Positions 23,085 to 34,164 of a DNA stretch of 64,000 nt are shown piece by piece. A program made the position numbers and the translations under genes. Below the pieces are notes generated by a model that was not told where the DNA came from, did not search any database, and saw only the letters and a program-made list of their open reading frames with translations. Source of the DNA: Hyparrhenia diplandra (Eukaryota; Streptophyta; Magnoliopsida; Poales; Poaceae); the NCBI GenBank assembly GCA_015847255.1, contig JADLZK010007339.1, forward strand, positions 612,501-676,500. The letters run 5' to 3'. The number at the start of each line of letters is the position of its first letter. Position 1 is the stretch's first letter.

Positions 23085-24429
23085 TTCATGCTTTGGATAT
23101 GAGTCTGCAAATGCATGGTACGTACGGTGACGGGCACTTTGCATTGTCAATTGTGGTGCATGTGTGATAAGCGTACTTATCGGGAGAATGGATCCTATAG
23201 GGAGCTTCCAACAGAACAGCGAATTTGGACACGATACTGCGAATGTGCCCACCACATGACGTGCCATCATTTCAATAAAATTTATGGCGGCTATGGATGT
23301 TGTCCGACTTGGTTAATTGTGTCAGACACTAGAGCCAGCCAGCCATGTTTTGGTTGTGTCGGCAAACGTACCACACTGCACCGATGTGTGCATGCAATGG
23401 CTCCAAGTCACAAGATAATGTGTTTCGGGAAATCATTGTGTCAGAACAGCCCCTCCCACTTCCTTCCTCTCATGCTCTGACCTGCTTGTGACCGTCCCCC
23501 ACGACCCACCACACACCATCTCGAGCAAGGGCCCCTGCTTGGCCCCCCTACTCCATTTGAGTAGTGAGGTAGAAAAATCAACTCCAGCAGACCTCCAACT
23601 ACACCCCTAAGTTTGTTGGCCTCCTACTTTTCCCCTCACACCCTCAATTCCTGCTAGGTCGCTACTCCTCCCCCTACTTTTTTTTTCTACGACGCCATTC
23701 TTTCTCATAAACTCGATCGATGGCGCGGGTGGAGCTCCTCCCGGCGTGGCCAACGGCCTTCCCGACACCCGGTGTGGCCGGGCGGCGCCTCCCCTCTTGC
23801 GGATGCGGCCCCGACAACGCCGCGTTCCTAGAGTGGGTGTGGCCCGGCAGTGCCGCTTCCCAGCGCGGTTGTGTCCCCAGCGGTAGTGCCCCTCCCCAGT
23901 GATCTTGACCACCAGCGGTTGCAGGACCTTCTCTGTGGTTGCAAGCTCCCAGTCCGTATCCATGACAGCCAGTTACAACAGTACCCCTTAGGCGATAGGG
24001 ACAGCCCGGCTCCTGGCGCTGAGGTGCAGATGGATGCGGCAGCATGGCCCGACAGCCCCCTGCAGATGGATGCGTCCGGTCGGTTCCGGTGAGCCCTGAA
24101 CCGAGTCCCCAGCGCCTAGGCCGACCGGTCGCTAGACTGGGCGCTCACGGGAACCACCGACGCCCGGTGCCCAGCGTCCGTCGTTTCGAGAGAGTTCTGG
24201 AAACGAGCCTGGCGCGACCGACGCTGGTGGCTGGTGGCTGACGCGGCGTAGCGCCAGCGTCCGGTCGTTACTGGAGGTGCCTGTTGACCTCCAAATCTTG
24301 GCCAAGTCTGATTTTTGCCATGTTTCACGCCTTGTTTTGTATCGAGCCAGTTTTAAGTGTCAACAATATATATATTGAAAGCAATCTAATCTATGTACGC
24401 CACCAAATTCATTCATCGTACATGCCCTG
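23085..24429. other. Promoter-side spacer followed by GC-rich sequence, no gene recognised
   Basis: From about 23640 to 24280 the sequence is GC-rich and open in several frames on both strands, with products rich in Pro, Gly and Arg that resemble no family. I regard these frames as composition effects, possibly transposon-captured exon pieces. Confidence 0.4.
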
Positions 24430-24990
24430 CGGCGTCATCGTCGAGGACAGCGTCGCCCGCGGCTGTTGGATGCATGGCTGCTGGCGGCATGCTCAACAGC
24501 GCCCGGCGTCGTGTGGGCCAGCTGTCCCAGGCACACCGCACGACGCAGATCGCCATCCTGGACTTGGCGCAGTTATACGCCGTCATGTCCTTGAACGTGC
24601 GTAGGATGCTGGCGGGGATCGACAAGCCGCCGCAGGCTGATCTACCGCCGACGAAGGGTTTCATCCTCTGCATGGCGAATATCGATCAGCGGCAACCTCG
24701 GCGAGTTACAGACATACCCATACTCGGTGACGAAGTTTGCCAGCGTCGTTATAGTCATGGCCGACACAGCCGAGCGTGAGCGCAACGACATCCATATCAA
24801 CTGCATCTCGGTGCCACGCTGATGGTGGTGCACCAGTATTACCTGCGAGGCGTCCGTGAACATTGCTAAATACGTCTCTAGGCACAACCTTGTGGTTGAC
24901 GACGGATTCCCGAGCTACAACTACAAGCACATGAACCTGCCTTTCCAGTTTCACTACCAAGCCACAGGAGTGACTTGGCCGGACTTGTGA
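24430..24990 (+). pseudogene. Short-chain dehydrogenase/reductase (SDR) pseudogene fragment
   Basis: Classical plant SDR enzymes oxidise or reduce alcohols and ketones of hormones and terpenoids with NAD(P). Reading across frames gives the SDR order: GGMLNSA (the NNAG-like region) near 24495, LDLAQLYAVMSLNVRRMLAG near 24560-24615, GFILCMANI near 24658, the active-site segment YPYSVTKFA (Tyr-x-x-x-Lys) near 24716, HINCISVP near 24796, and a C-terminal HNLVVDDGFPS near 24885 to a stop at 24990. The Rossmann N-terminus is missing, at least two frame changes are needed, and the part between INCIS and the tail is shortened. It resembles the ABA2/momilactone-synthase-like group, but the exact subfamily is not determinable. 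Confidence 0.75.
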
Positions 24991-26980
24991 TTCAGGTGTT
25001 TCATGATTTCATTCTGCTCTATTGCTTTAATACGGAAGTTCAGATGGTTGATGTGAAGGTTGCACCTTCTTGCCTCGCATCCATTTGACGTCATCCTCCA
25101 AGATGGCAAGATGCATCAAACAACAATGGGCAATCGTGCAAATTGAACGTTGCTTTGACTGAGAAAATCATCAAGACCATGCCATTTTTTGTGCCCTTCC
25201 TCTATCTATAAAATAGTTTTTTTGTATAAATAAATAACATGTTTTGTTACTGTCTTATGCTTATTTTTTCCTATTACAGGTAATATTCGATGCAAACCTA
25301 CCTAATCTAAATAGAAAGATCAGAGCTTGCACCTATAGGAAATATAATGGTTGATTTGCGATGTGTACGAGGTTCCAGCCATCAATGCAAGGTAATAGAT
25401 TCACGTATCTCTACATAAACAATGTAACTAAATTATTCTATTTTTATGTGAAAAGAAAACGGTTGTACCTATGAGTAGGAGCCTCTGGCTCCTCCTGATT
25501 CTTCAAAAATCACTTAGAAGTTATACAATCTAGGAAGAAAGTGCTTCACTGATTAGAAGATCAGAACATTTCACAAAATAGTTTCCCTATCCAACCTCTT
25601 AAAGCCTTAACGTGTATGCTTTAAAAATCATCATCCAATAGTTTTTTTAATTTATTTACCATCCAATAGTTTCTCCATCAACATAATATATTTAGTGATA
25701 CTCTAAATCTTCATTTATGTCCGTTCAATTTGGGGTGACGGTGATATATATTGTCCATCCTCTCTATTATTTGAGATTGGGCAATCCTGAATGAACGAAA
25801 TATTTGTTGGAGATTTTTAAAAGATTCATCATATGGGGATAAGTTTAATTTAGAAAGGCTCTTGGATGTGAGGAGATACCTATTTTGTTTCTGTCTTAAA
25901 ATTATAACAATATGAGTTCATTAGACCACTTTATGAAATTTATGAAACATGTGATCGTTGTTATTGTGTTATTTTCTCTATGTGATTGTGAAGGGATATG
26001 TTTTGACAAGGGACAATGGATTGTTTAAAAAAAAATAGTAACTGTTGCAAATTAACATATAATAAGAAAAAATATCAAAACAAGTCGATTACTACTGCAT
26101 GAACATGACCAATCCAAATATTTGGTCTTAGAGCAACTCCAAGAGACACTTTATATTTTTCCTAATTTATAGGAATGGAGATTTTGGCGAATTTTTTTCG
26201 CATCCAACAAATCTTTAGTTAGATCTTCAAATATAGGCATTCTCTATTGTCAATTTCTCGCTAGCCAAAGATTGAGAAAGAGGATGCCTTAGAGTGCTTG
26301 CACAAGTTTTTTACACATGATGTACCAAAAGTATAGTTGCAGGGTACAAAACAAGTTTTACCCAGGATCTTCAAATAATGATTTCTAAAGTAAATAAATC
26401 TTAGAAAGTCTCTTGAGGATCCTCTTATATTGTAGCCCTACAAAAAATTTGGATGCTTGCTTTATTCGGTGTTTTGTATTCATGAAGTGTCGACATCTTC
26501 TACTACTACAACAAAAAACTGCTCAACTCAAATAGGGCCGGTTAATGATGTTTTGCATTGCTTTTGGACATTCATGCTTGAGCAAATTCATTGAAATGTG
26601 ACTAAGCTGTTTGGTCACTCTCTGGGAACAAATGTAAAAGTACTTAATGTACTTAATGTTTGTACTTATCACTTTTTCCTAGATTAAAAATAATATACTT
26701 AATGCATTCTAGAGCTAGAGGGGGGAATAAGGTTTTACTAATTGAGGGGCTTATATTTTTATATAGTTTCCATATGTTTGCCACACCATTCTAAATAGTC
26801 TATACCCAAATTTTAGTGGAAACTTTGTTTGTTCATGACCTATTAATTATGGAATCTATGGTCTTTTAAAATAGATTTACATATTGTTACACCATGCAAG
26901 TGCTCGGGTTTGTGTTAGAAAATGAATAGAGAGTGAAATGTACAGTTTCATATTAGTAAAATGTATTAAGCAGTAGTAAC
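24991..26980. other. AT-rich spacer without recognisable genes
   Basis: No convincing coding frame, RNA gene or bordered transposon is seen in these 2 kb. A phrase CTACTACTACAACAAAAAACTG near 26500 resembles a degenerate CACTA-type end. Confidence 0.4.
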
Positions 26981-26984
26981 TAAT

Positions 26985-27009
26985 GCTTACCCGTGGGTTG
27001 ATGCACTAG
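26985..27009 (+). mobile_element. Degenerate Helitron-like 3' end
   Basis: The string ACCCGTGGGTTGATGCACTAG followed by T has the spacing of a Helitron 3' end, but one arm of the hairpin is missing. It could be a decayed terminus. Confidence 0.3.
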
Positions 27010-27239
27010 TAATTAACTAACAATCGTCTCCAAGCGTCGTCTCTCCTTCGGCTACAACCCATGTGGCTGAGGAGCAACGCTCCACAGCGTGCCCCACCAA
27101 ATCGCCCTTTGTTGGGCACTGTGTCGAAACGAGTACATGGGAGTAGGTATCCGGGTAGTCACGATGTGTGGATCCCCGTCCTGGCCAATGGTTGTGTTCC
27201 CGTCATTGTGTTCCTGTCACATCCTAACATGGGCTGCAC

Positions 27240-27714
27240 GGGAACACAGCACATAGGCAACAACAAAAAATATTGCATCCTCATCAAACAGAATTATGCA
27301 GTAACAGCAAACAACGAAATCCCAGGACTCTCTCTTACTCACTCTCTGTCAGCTACATGTTTGAACTTGACTGAAGGAAGGATTTATGCATAAGAGAGGA
27401 GGGGCACCAAAATACGGAACAAACTGGACTCCATTGACGCCACGGAGATGAGAGTGTACAGATTACAAGGGCCACCTCTAAACCCGGACGCAACCACAGA
27501 CAGACAGATCGAGGAGATAGGTTACAAAGGCGTCCTCGGTACCCTGGACAAACACACAGGCAACTGCAAGAACACATACCCTCATCAAACAGAATTATGC
27601 AACAACAGAAAACAACTGAATTACATGTTTGCTGAACATGACTGAAGGAAGCACACCGGACCTCTCAGGTTGATTCTGATATCTGATCGAACAAATAAAA
27701 AAGCACTGTGCGTG
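27240..27714 (-). repeat. 3' flank of the second membrane-protein copy, internally duplicated
   Basis: CATCAAACAGAATTATGCA followed by ACATGTTTG and GACTGAAGGAAG occurs at about 27282-27380 and again at 27584-27655. Both match the flank of the intact gene near 2495-2580. Confidence 0.65.
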
Positions 27715-28206
27715 CTAGTCTTCATTCGACTTTGCAAGAACTCTCGGGCATTTCTTGGTCAAGGACAGTATATGCCTCCTCCAAAGGTAGATGGCAGCGC
27801 CCATATCGATCACAAAAGCAACAAGATGCGCAGTGATATGTAATATGTTCTTTGGGCCGGCCGGTGCTTCTTTGATTGCAAAATAAAAAGCTTTGACGCT
27901 GTGAGCATTCCCAGATTTACCATTTTATCCGTCTTGACGCGTTTTTGTCTTGAGGTGTTTGTTGTAATGTGTCGTCTTCTAGTTCAAGGTCGGCGAAGAA
28001 GAAGAATTGTATGAGAAGCATCCCAATCAACACAGCAATTGGAACAATTGCATCCATCGCCGCCCACTTTAACAAGGTTTTTCTTGGTGATGCCCACTCG
28101 TGGCGCCTCCTCCAAGTATAAATATAAAAGAGAGAATACCATGGCCAATGAACGATAAATACATCCTCTGTATCGTGTACCATAAACGTTGTTGCTGCCT
28201 CCGTTC
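27715..28206 (-). pseudogene. Decayed copy of the membrane-protein exon 4
   Basis: After an acceptor (GGACAACAG then GAACGG) the minus strand reads ERRQQQRLWYTIQRMYLSF.., matching the start of exon 4 at 3216. It then shifts frame to KWAAMDAIVPIAVLIGML (compare KWAVMDVIVPSAVLIVMA) and again to IKEAPAGPKNILHITAHL (compare IKEAPGANDDTVRIIAHAV), ending SNED and stop at 27715. Three hydrophobic stretches are kept, but at least two frameshifts break the frame. Exons 1-3 are not found upstream, where two Helitrons sit. Function is unknown, as for the intact copy. Confidence 0.7.
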
Positions 28207-28370
28207 CTGTTGTCCAGCATACACAGAAGACAAAAGGAATTAATATTTAGGCCAAATATTATTAATTAAGCACTAGAAAGCAACTAGTAGTATCTATCAT
28301 TAGAAGTATATATATAGCAGGGCTGAATTAATCTAGGCAATATGACTACGTACTAGGTCTTGTCTTGAAA

Positions 28371-29454
28371 TCTACTACATCTATGTAGCAAAGACCCACC
28401 AGGGAGTTCTCTGCGATCTCGTGAAGCCACGTCACCAAAGGGTCCCACAAGTCACTAATAAGCTTCAAAATCCAAAGTCCTCATTAGCAGATTTCACATC
28501 ACCAAGTGTTCCACCGGGCAGCCGCCCATCATCCAGTACAGGCGATGGTTCACTACTGCTGGCCGTTACTAATTAAACTTGCATATTTAATTTAATTTCT
28601 CTCCTTAACCTTTTGTGCGTGCCAGCTATATGACTTTTTTGTTTCATCTCCCGACAGGTAGTCCCATAATAATGTTTTAATAATATATCAGTCCATGATG
28701 ACCTGAGTCCTGAGATGTAAAATTTGCATGCGTCCTTCAATTCCTCCAACAGGTAGTGCCACGCTCGCCTCACACAGAAATGAGAATAGTTTTTTTTTTT
28801 TTTAAAGAAAAGAAATGAGAAAGTTCCCACTATGACCCTTCAACGCCTCGCTTCAGTGCTTAACTACCGTTACCATTTCTCCACTTGCTCACCTGTTATT
28901 CAATAACTCATTCGATTAATCATGGCAAGATAAACACGAGGCTCCTCCAAAACTGTAACCGGCGGAGTGCGTGGAGGATGGCGTTGAGTAGCCGAAACGG
29001 TGGGAGAAATTCCTGGTCATATAAATTGTGCAGCTTCAACCACACAAGCTCACACACCCTCTTTGCTTTCGTGCCACTAGAAGCACGCTGATTCTACAGG
29101 CGGTGATTCTGACAGCTATGCGCACATCTACTAGGCAAGTTCTTTGTCACTCTCCCTCATCTAATTGTGTGCAGGATTTCCATCAGAGTTTCATCATCTT
29201 GATAAATTCAGTTTCAAGTAATATAGTTTGAGTGTGTGGATGTAGTGCCAAATGTAGTTCGAGTGTCTCATTGTCTGTAATGATTTTTGTATTATATATT
29301 GAAACATTAGCTATTTGCATGGCTACAAAACACAAGGCTTCAGCATCACAAACCTAAATGATCGGACGATGCGATGCTATATATTTGCTTTTTCCCCAAT
29401 GTAATATAAAATTTCTTCTGTATCACCGCAGCAATGCGCGGGGAATTCATCTAG
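28371..29454 (+). mobile_element. Non-autonomous Helitron, 1084 bp
   Basis: It starts TCTACTACATCTATGTAGC after an A and ends CGCAGCAATGCGCGGGG, a spacer and CTAG before a T, the standard insertion between A and T. The sequence on both sides (CTTGTCTTGAAA / TATATATCATGGTGTGGCC) is continuous at 3395-3425 in the intact gene copy (CTTGTCTGTAAATGGTGTGGCC), so the empty site is visible. No Rep/helicase is encoded. Confidence 0.85.
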
Positions 29455-29585
29455 TATATATCATGGTGTGGCCATTAGGATCTATTAGTGTTTCATCTTC
29501 CATTGGAATTTTCGAAGTACCCCAATGCATGGCAAGCGCTTGTAGCTTACAGTCCTGTTATATACTAGTGTCTTTAACTACTTAA

Positions 29586-32030
29586 TCTTACTATTACTAA
29601 TTGGAGGCTCCAAAGGAGGTCTCTCCTTAAATCTCTCTAGATCTTACTATTACTAATTGGAGGCTCCAAAGGAGGTCTCTCCTTAAATCTCTCTAGATGC
29701 TCTAGAAAAAAAAGATAAATGTTAGAAATTGTCACGTTAATCAGAAACATCTAGCCATCGAATAAAAATCCATAACTATCTATGACCATTGGATCCATTT
29801 GTTAAAATTACCCACCTTTGCCATTATAAATTAAAAAAGAAAATTTATATATATAAAAATCAACCACGTATGGTGGGAGACAAAACATTTTGACCACAAA
29901 TCTGGATTGGTTATTACGTATATATATTGGAATACAATTTATACGTCGACAGGTAGTTAGTGCATTAAAAAAATCATAACAAAAAATATATTGGGCGCAT
30001 ATATATTAATATATTATAAAATAAAAATAAAGCCATCTATCCGATCTGTTCACGAATATATTTCCAAGAACTCAGTTGTGATGCCGCTTTGATTCGACTG
30101 CAAGATCTATAACCAAGCCTAGAAAATTATGCACCCATGCCATTATTATAGATTAAAAAGAAAAATTCCAGTACTTATCGCCTAACCACCAAATTATTAA
30201 GTCAGTTATAATTTATCTAACAGGTGCCTCATGTTTCTTCATGTTTCCATGCATGTGTCGCGGTCGAGTTCCAAATTGGAGGATGACGACAGGGTCAGGA
30301 TGTTGCCCGCCTGCATCCACATCTTCCACCTCATCTACGCCGACATCTCTCTCCATGGCAACACCGACCACCCACTATATAGCAATGGCGATGTTGCCTG
30401 CCTGCAAGGCATATGTGGCAACGGCGACGCTCCGATGCCGGTGCTAGAGGCCAACCTGCCAATTGCTGCAGGGGCTGTTGGCTTGCTTCTTCCTCCTATC
30501 AGTCCAATGTTTACCCGTTGGGGCTCACATGTCATATCATCTAGCTGTTCATAGAGGCGGTGAGTTTCCTCATGTTTTACTTCCCTTTTGGTGATGTGTT
30601 CGACAAGAATTGATTTATACCGTATTTCAATGCTCAGTTCAAATTTTTTTGCAATATAGTTCCGGTGATATATATGGCCTCAACCTTTGAGCACAGTATT
30701 TTCCAAAAACAGGTGACGAACCTCACTGTTTTAGACTTGGTATTCTAACAAGAGGACATTTCTATGGAGCAATGCTACTGGATCTACATTTACCTCGACT
30801 CACAGTACCTCTTTACAAAAGCTTAAGGTTGACTTACATGGATATCATGTACTTATTGGCGTTCTTTATTGGTTCATTTATTTGATTTCAACTGGTGGTC
30901 ACAGCCTCGCAGCTCGATCAGGAAGTGAGTCCTCTTGAGCCTTATGGCGTGCCTGATGTGTTTTTGGGGGCATATGCCTGAATTGGTTGTGTATTTGCAG
31001 TGAGTCAAATAGATGGGTGGCATGGGAACCCACACGCGGCAGGCTACCAGCGCTACGACGCCCGCGTCCATGACATCTACACCAACGCTAACATTTGCTG
31101 CACTGCACACTAAAGGTATGTCAATCTTGCTAGATTCCACAACTACAATTGAATGTCTCCTGCGACATATATTATATGATCCTTATTCACTATTGGGAAC
31201 TATATTTTAATTTTAATGTTCTTAGATTATTTTGCAGATATAAGTTTCAATAATATAATTTTTGTTTACTTTAATAATAGTGTCAGTTTATTTGCTAATA
31301 ATGCTTAAAATTTAGGGGACCATGAACCTTGGAGTTATCAATTCTATACGGGAAAAAAAAATCAAAACTCCATAACTACAAAAAGATATTTTTTTATAAA
31401 ATATCCTTCTCCATCATCGTGGAACATAATGCTTTGGCCCCTAAGTTTAAATTCAAATTACCCATACATGACATTATAAAAGATAATGCAAAGAAGTACT
31501 CCTAAGCGTCCCAAAAATTATGCAATTATGGGAATCATGACAGTTAAATTTACTAAAGTTTGACAGAGTTTATAATAATAAGTATTAACATATGTGAGTC
31601 ATTCAAGGTTAATTTTGCAAATATATTCTGCAATTAATTTAATGATACTTATTTTGCATTATAAATTTAATATTTTTTTTTTATAAAACTTTGGTCAAAG
31701 TTGAAATCGATTGACTCCTCCGGGAGGGAGAAATATATTCTTTTTGGATTAGAATGAGTACATACCTATATAATTTGTAGCTAAATTATATCCACCTCAA
31801 CCATTATAAAAACTTAACAAAAAAAAACTTCCTATTCTACATGTAAATATAAGACAAAGGTATTAAGAAAATTAATATCAACCTCCAATTGTTAAAACTT
31901 ATGTAAATAAAAACTATGAATATGGATAAAGATTACCAATTATTTTAGAAGATTATTGATGGTAAGTAAGTTTTATTAGTTGGTGTCACGTAAGATCTAA
32001 CCCGTGCGAGAGCACGGGTTGGTGAACTAG
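29586..32030 (+). mobile_element. Non-autonomous Helitron, 2445 bp, with duplicated 5' end
   Basis: The 5' end TCTTACTATTACTAATTGG follows an A at 29585; the same 56-bp segment is repeated from 29642. The 3' end is the hairpin AACCCGTGC-GAGA-GCACGGGTT (31999-32020), a 6-base spacer and CTAG at 32027-32030, followed by T. The interior has no helicase; open frames near 30231-30554 and 31013-31210 match no family. It ends 54 bp from the stop of the winged-helix-repeat gene. Confidence 0.8.
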
Positions 32031-32083
32031 TTATGTACAAATGAGCGTACTTGATTTTTTCAATGTGAAAAATATTTGTATAT

Positions 32084-33663
32084 TTAACAATATTTATTGA
32101 TTTCTAGTACCTTTTCTTTTCTCCCAGCTTGGACAACCTCTGTCGTTTCATGTTGGCCGGCGTTAGGTCGCTACAAATGACAAAAAAAGGTATATATTAA
32201 TATTAGTTTTAGAACACCGGCCGGCCACAGAAATGGAATAATGAATCGGATATACCCCGGCCATCTCCGACTCTGGGTCGTTGTTGTTCCCAAACCGATG
32301 CCGGAGTTGATTGGCAGCGCCGTTACCTGCCTCCGTGCCATCATCATCTAAGCCGTAACCATGGACGCCCTCTGTCCTTTCATGTTGGCCGGCGTTATGC
32401 CGCTACACATGACAAAATTTATTTTATTAGGCCACAAATATGAATGGCGAATGGAATAATGAATCGGATATATATAACCCGTTGACGTACCTCCGACTCT
32501 GGGTCATCATCTAAGCCGTAACCACGGCCCAGCTTGTAACCGACATAATAGGAAAGCAACTCATTGCAGATGTCAGCGTGTCGCTGGCGCGTGTAGTGCT
32601 CCGGGCCACTAGAGGTAAGGTATCCTCTCTGGTGGAGCACAGAGAGCGTCGTCCACAGCACCTTGTCGAAGCCCGCTGGCACCTGCGTGTGTTTGGTCGC
32701 CAAGTAAGCCATGATATGTCCGCTGGTGGACCCGCCGGCGCCGGCGTCGTCGACCGCCTCCAGGACCGCCATGGGACGAAACCACGACGGGAAGGCGGGA
32801 GGGGTGATGGACAGCTTGTAGCGCTCCCCGTCCAGCCTCGCAAGATAGCCTCTGCTGCAGAGCCTAATGAGCGTCGCCTGCAGCAGCTCTGTGCCTGTGG
32901 TGTCGTCGAAGCTCTGTGCAGGGTATCTCAGCTTCAGGGAGTCCCTTATCTCTTCCAAGGTCCACCCGCCGCCGCCGGTGGTGAAGTCGTCGTAGGTGCA
33001 GAGCTGCTCCACCTCCTCCAGGATACTCCGCGGACCAAGCCACGATGCAGCAGCAGCAGGGTCAGAGGCATCATCCAAGGCATCACCGGCGCCCAGCTTG
33101 TAGCCGAGATAATACAAGAAGAGGTGTTGAGGGACGTGGGGCTCGATAGGAGCCGGAGCGTGCAGCCCCGTGTAGTGTAGCGCTCCTCCGCTGGTATTGG
33201 TATTTCGAAGTCTGCCCCTCTGGTGGAGCACGGTGAGCAGCGCCCGCAGCACGGTGTCGAACTCCGGCGGCAGCGGCTGATCCGGCTGTTGGTCTTCCTT
33301 CAAGGAATCCCTGATCTCTTCCCAGGTCGCCCCACCACCTCCAACCTCATCGAGAAACGCGGCCGTTTCCTCCACCTCGTGCGGATACAACCACGGAGGG
33401 AGGTAGGGAGGGGACAGCGTGTAATGCTCCTCCTCCCCACTGACTCCTCCAACCACCTTAAGGTCGCCCATCTAGACGAGCCTATGGAGCTCCACCCGCA
33501 GCGTGGCGTCGTCCACCACCTCCGGCTGCGAGATGCTACCCTTGATCTGTTCCAAGGTCCACCCCGCATCGGCCTTGTTGCTGTCGTCGTTGACGATGAG
33601 CCGCTCGGCCGCCTCCAGGATCGCATGTGGACCAAGCCACGGCGATTCGGGATTATTCGACAT
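32084..33663 (-). CDS. Protein with four winged-helix-like modules; one in-frame TAG at codon 64
   Basis: From the Met at 33663 (MSNNPESPWLGPHAILEA) exon 1 runs 391 codons to a GTACGT donor at 32490, broken only by TAG at 33474-33472, which is followed at once by an in-frame ATG. Modules begin at about residues 9, 91, 208 and 294, each with W..P..hhE, W(T/E)xEIRDSLK-like, then hhxxLxxLxxRGxL and a Y-ending wing (HYTLS, HYTGL, RYKLS, HYTRQ). Modules pair into two halves, each closed by YY(L/V)GYKLG. This pattern resembles linker-histone H15 or other winged-helix DNA-binding folds, but that is inference. Two small downstream exons, 32402-32256 and 32170-32084, both phase 0, give a plausible C-terminus. 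It may be a recent pseudogene, or translation may start at the ATG after the stop. Function is unknown. Confidence 0.6.
32141..32524 (-). repeat. Tandem duplication (period about 232 bp) covering the last exons
   Basis: Bases 32141-32362 and 32373-32524 share TTTCATGTTGGCCGGCGTTA, AATAATGAATCGGATATA, CTCCGACTCTGGGTC and ATCTAAGCCGTAACCA in order. Each copy carries the same GTAG acceptor followed by a CG(A/G)..AACGCCGGCCAACATGAA exon start. Confidence 0.85.
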
Positions 33664-33738
33664 CCGATCTCTGTGTGTGTGTTTTGGCGATTTGGTGCTG
33701 CTGGTACGGTGGTGTGGTAGTAGTGACAGTGGTATTGC

Positions 33739-33744
33739 TATATA
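33739..33744 (-). promoter_or_regulatory. Candidate TATA box of the winged-helix-repeat gene
   Basis: The minus strand reads GCTATATAGC about 76 bp upstream of the ATG at 33663. A second AT box (CTATTTAAG) lies near 33795. Confidence 0.4.
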
Positions 33745-33749
33745 GCCGT

Positions 33750-34164
33750 ATAGGTGGCCGGGTGCCAGACTCAGCAAGCGGATGCTGCTGCTTAAATAGG
33801 ACGGCATCCTAGCTTGCGTGACGAGCACGCTGAACATCGTCACCACGCCTTGACGAGTCAAGGAAGGCATACCAACATGGATCATCCAATCACGAGACCC
33901 AAGTGGGGCTAGCGTGACGACCACGTGAACACGCTTTTCTTGTCATGCATGGAACTCGGATCCTAGTATCTTGGTACCTGTGTGTTTAATCATTGTCACC
34001 ACGCCTTAAAAAGCTGTGTTTAATCATCGTCACCACGCCTTAATTAGTATCTAAATTGGATCGACTTGCACATTGTGGGTAGCGCTGCTTAAAAAAAATT
34101 CTTGGCCCCGTGGATTGTTGTGCTTAACTGTGCATAGGAGGAGAGGGATAGCAAAAGTAAATGC
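33750..34164. other. Promoter-side spacer
   Basis: No gene is seen. The phrase ATCRTCACCACGCCTT occurs three times (about 33835, 33992, 34026), a short dispersed direct repeat. Confidence 0.5.

Noticed and set aside
23607..24241. Several overlapping GC-rich open frames
   Set aside because: They overlap on both strands with no motif, which is typical of composition-driven frames.
32578..33180. 200-codon plus-strand open frame
   Set aside because: It is antisense to the winged-helix-repeat exon, which has repeated modules and splice sites on the minus strand.
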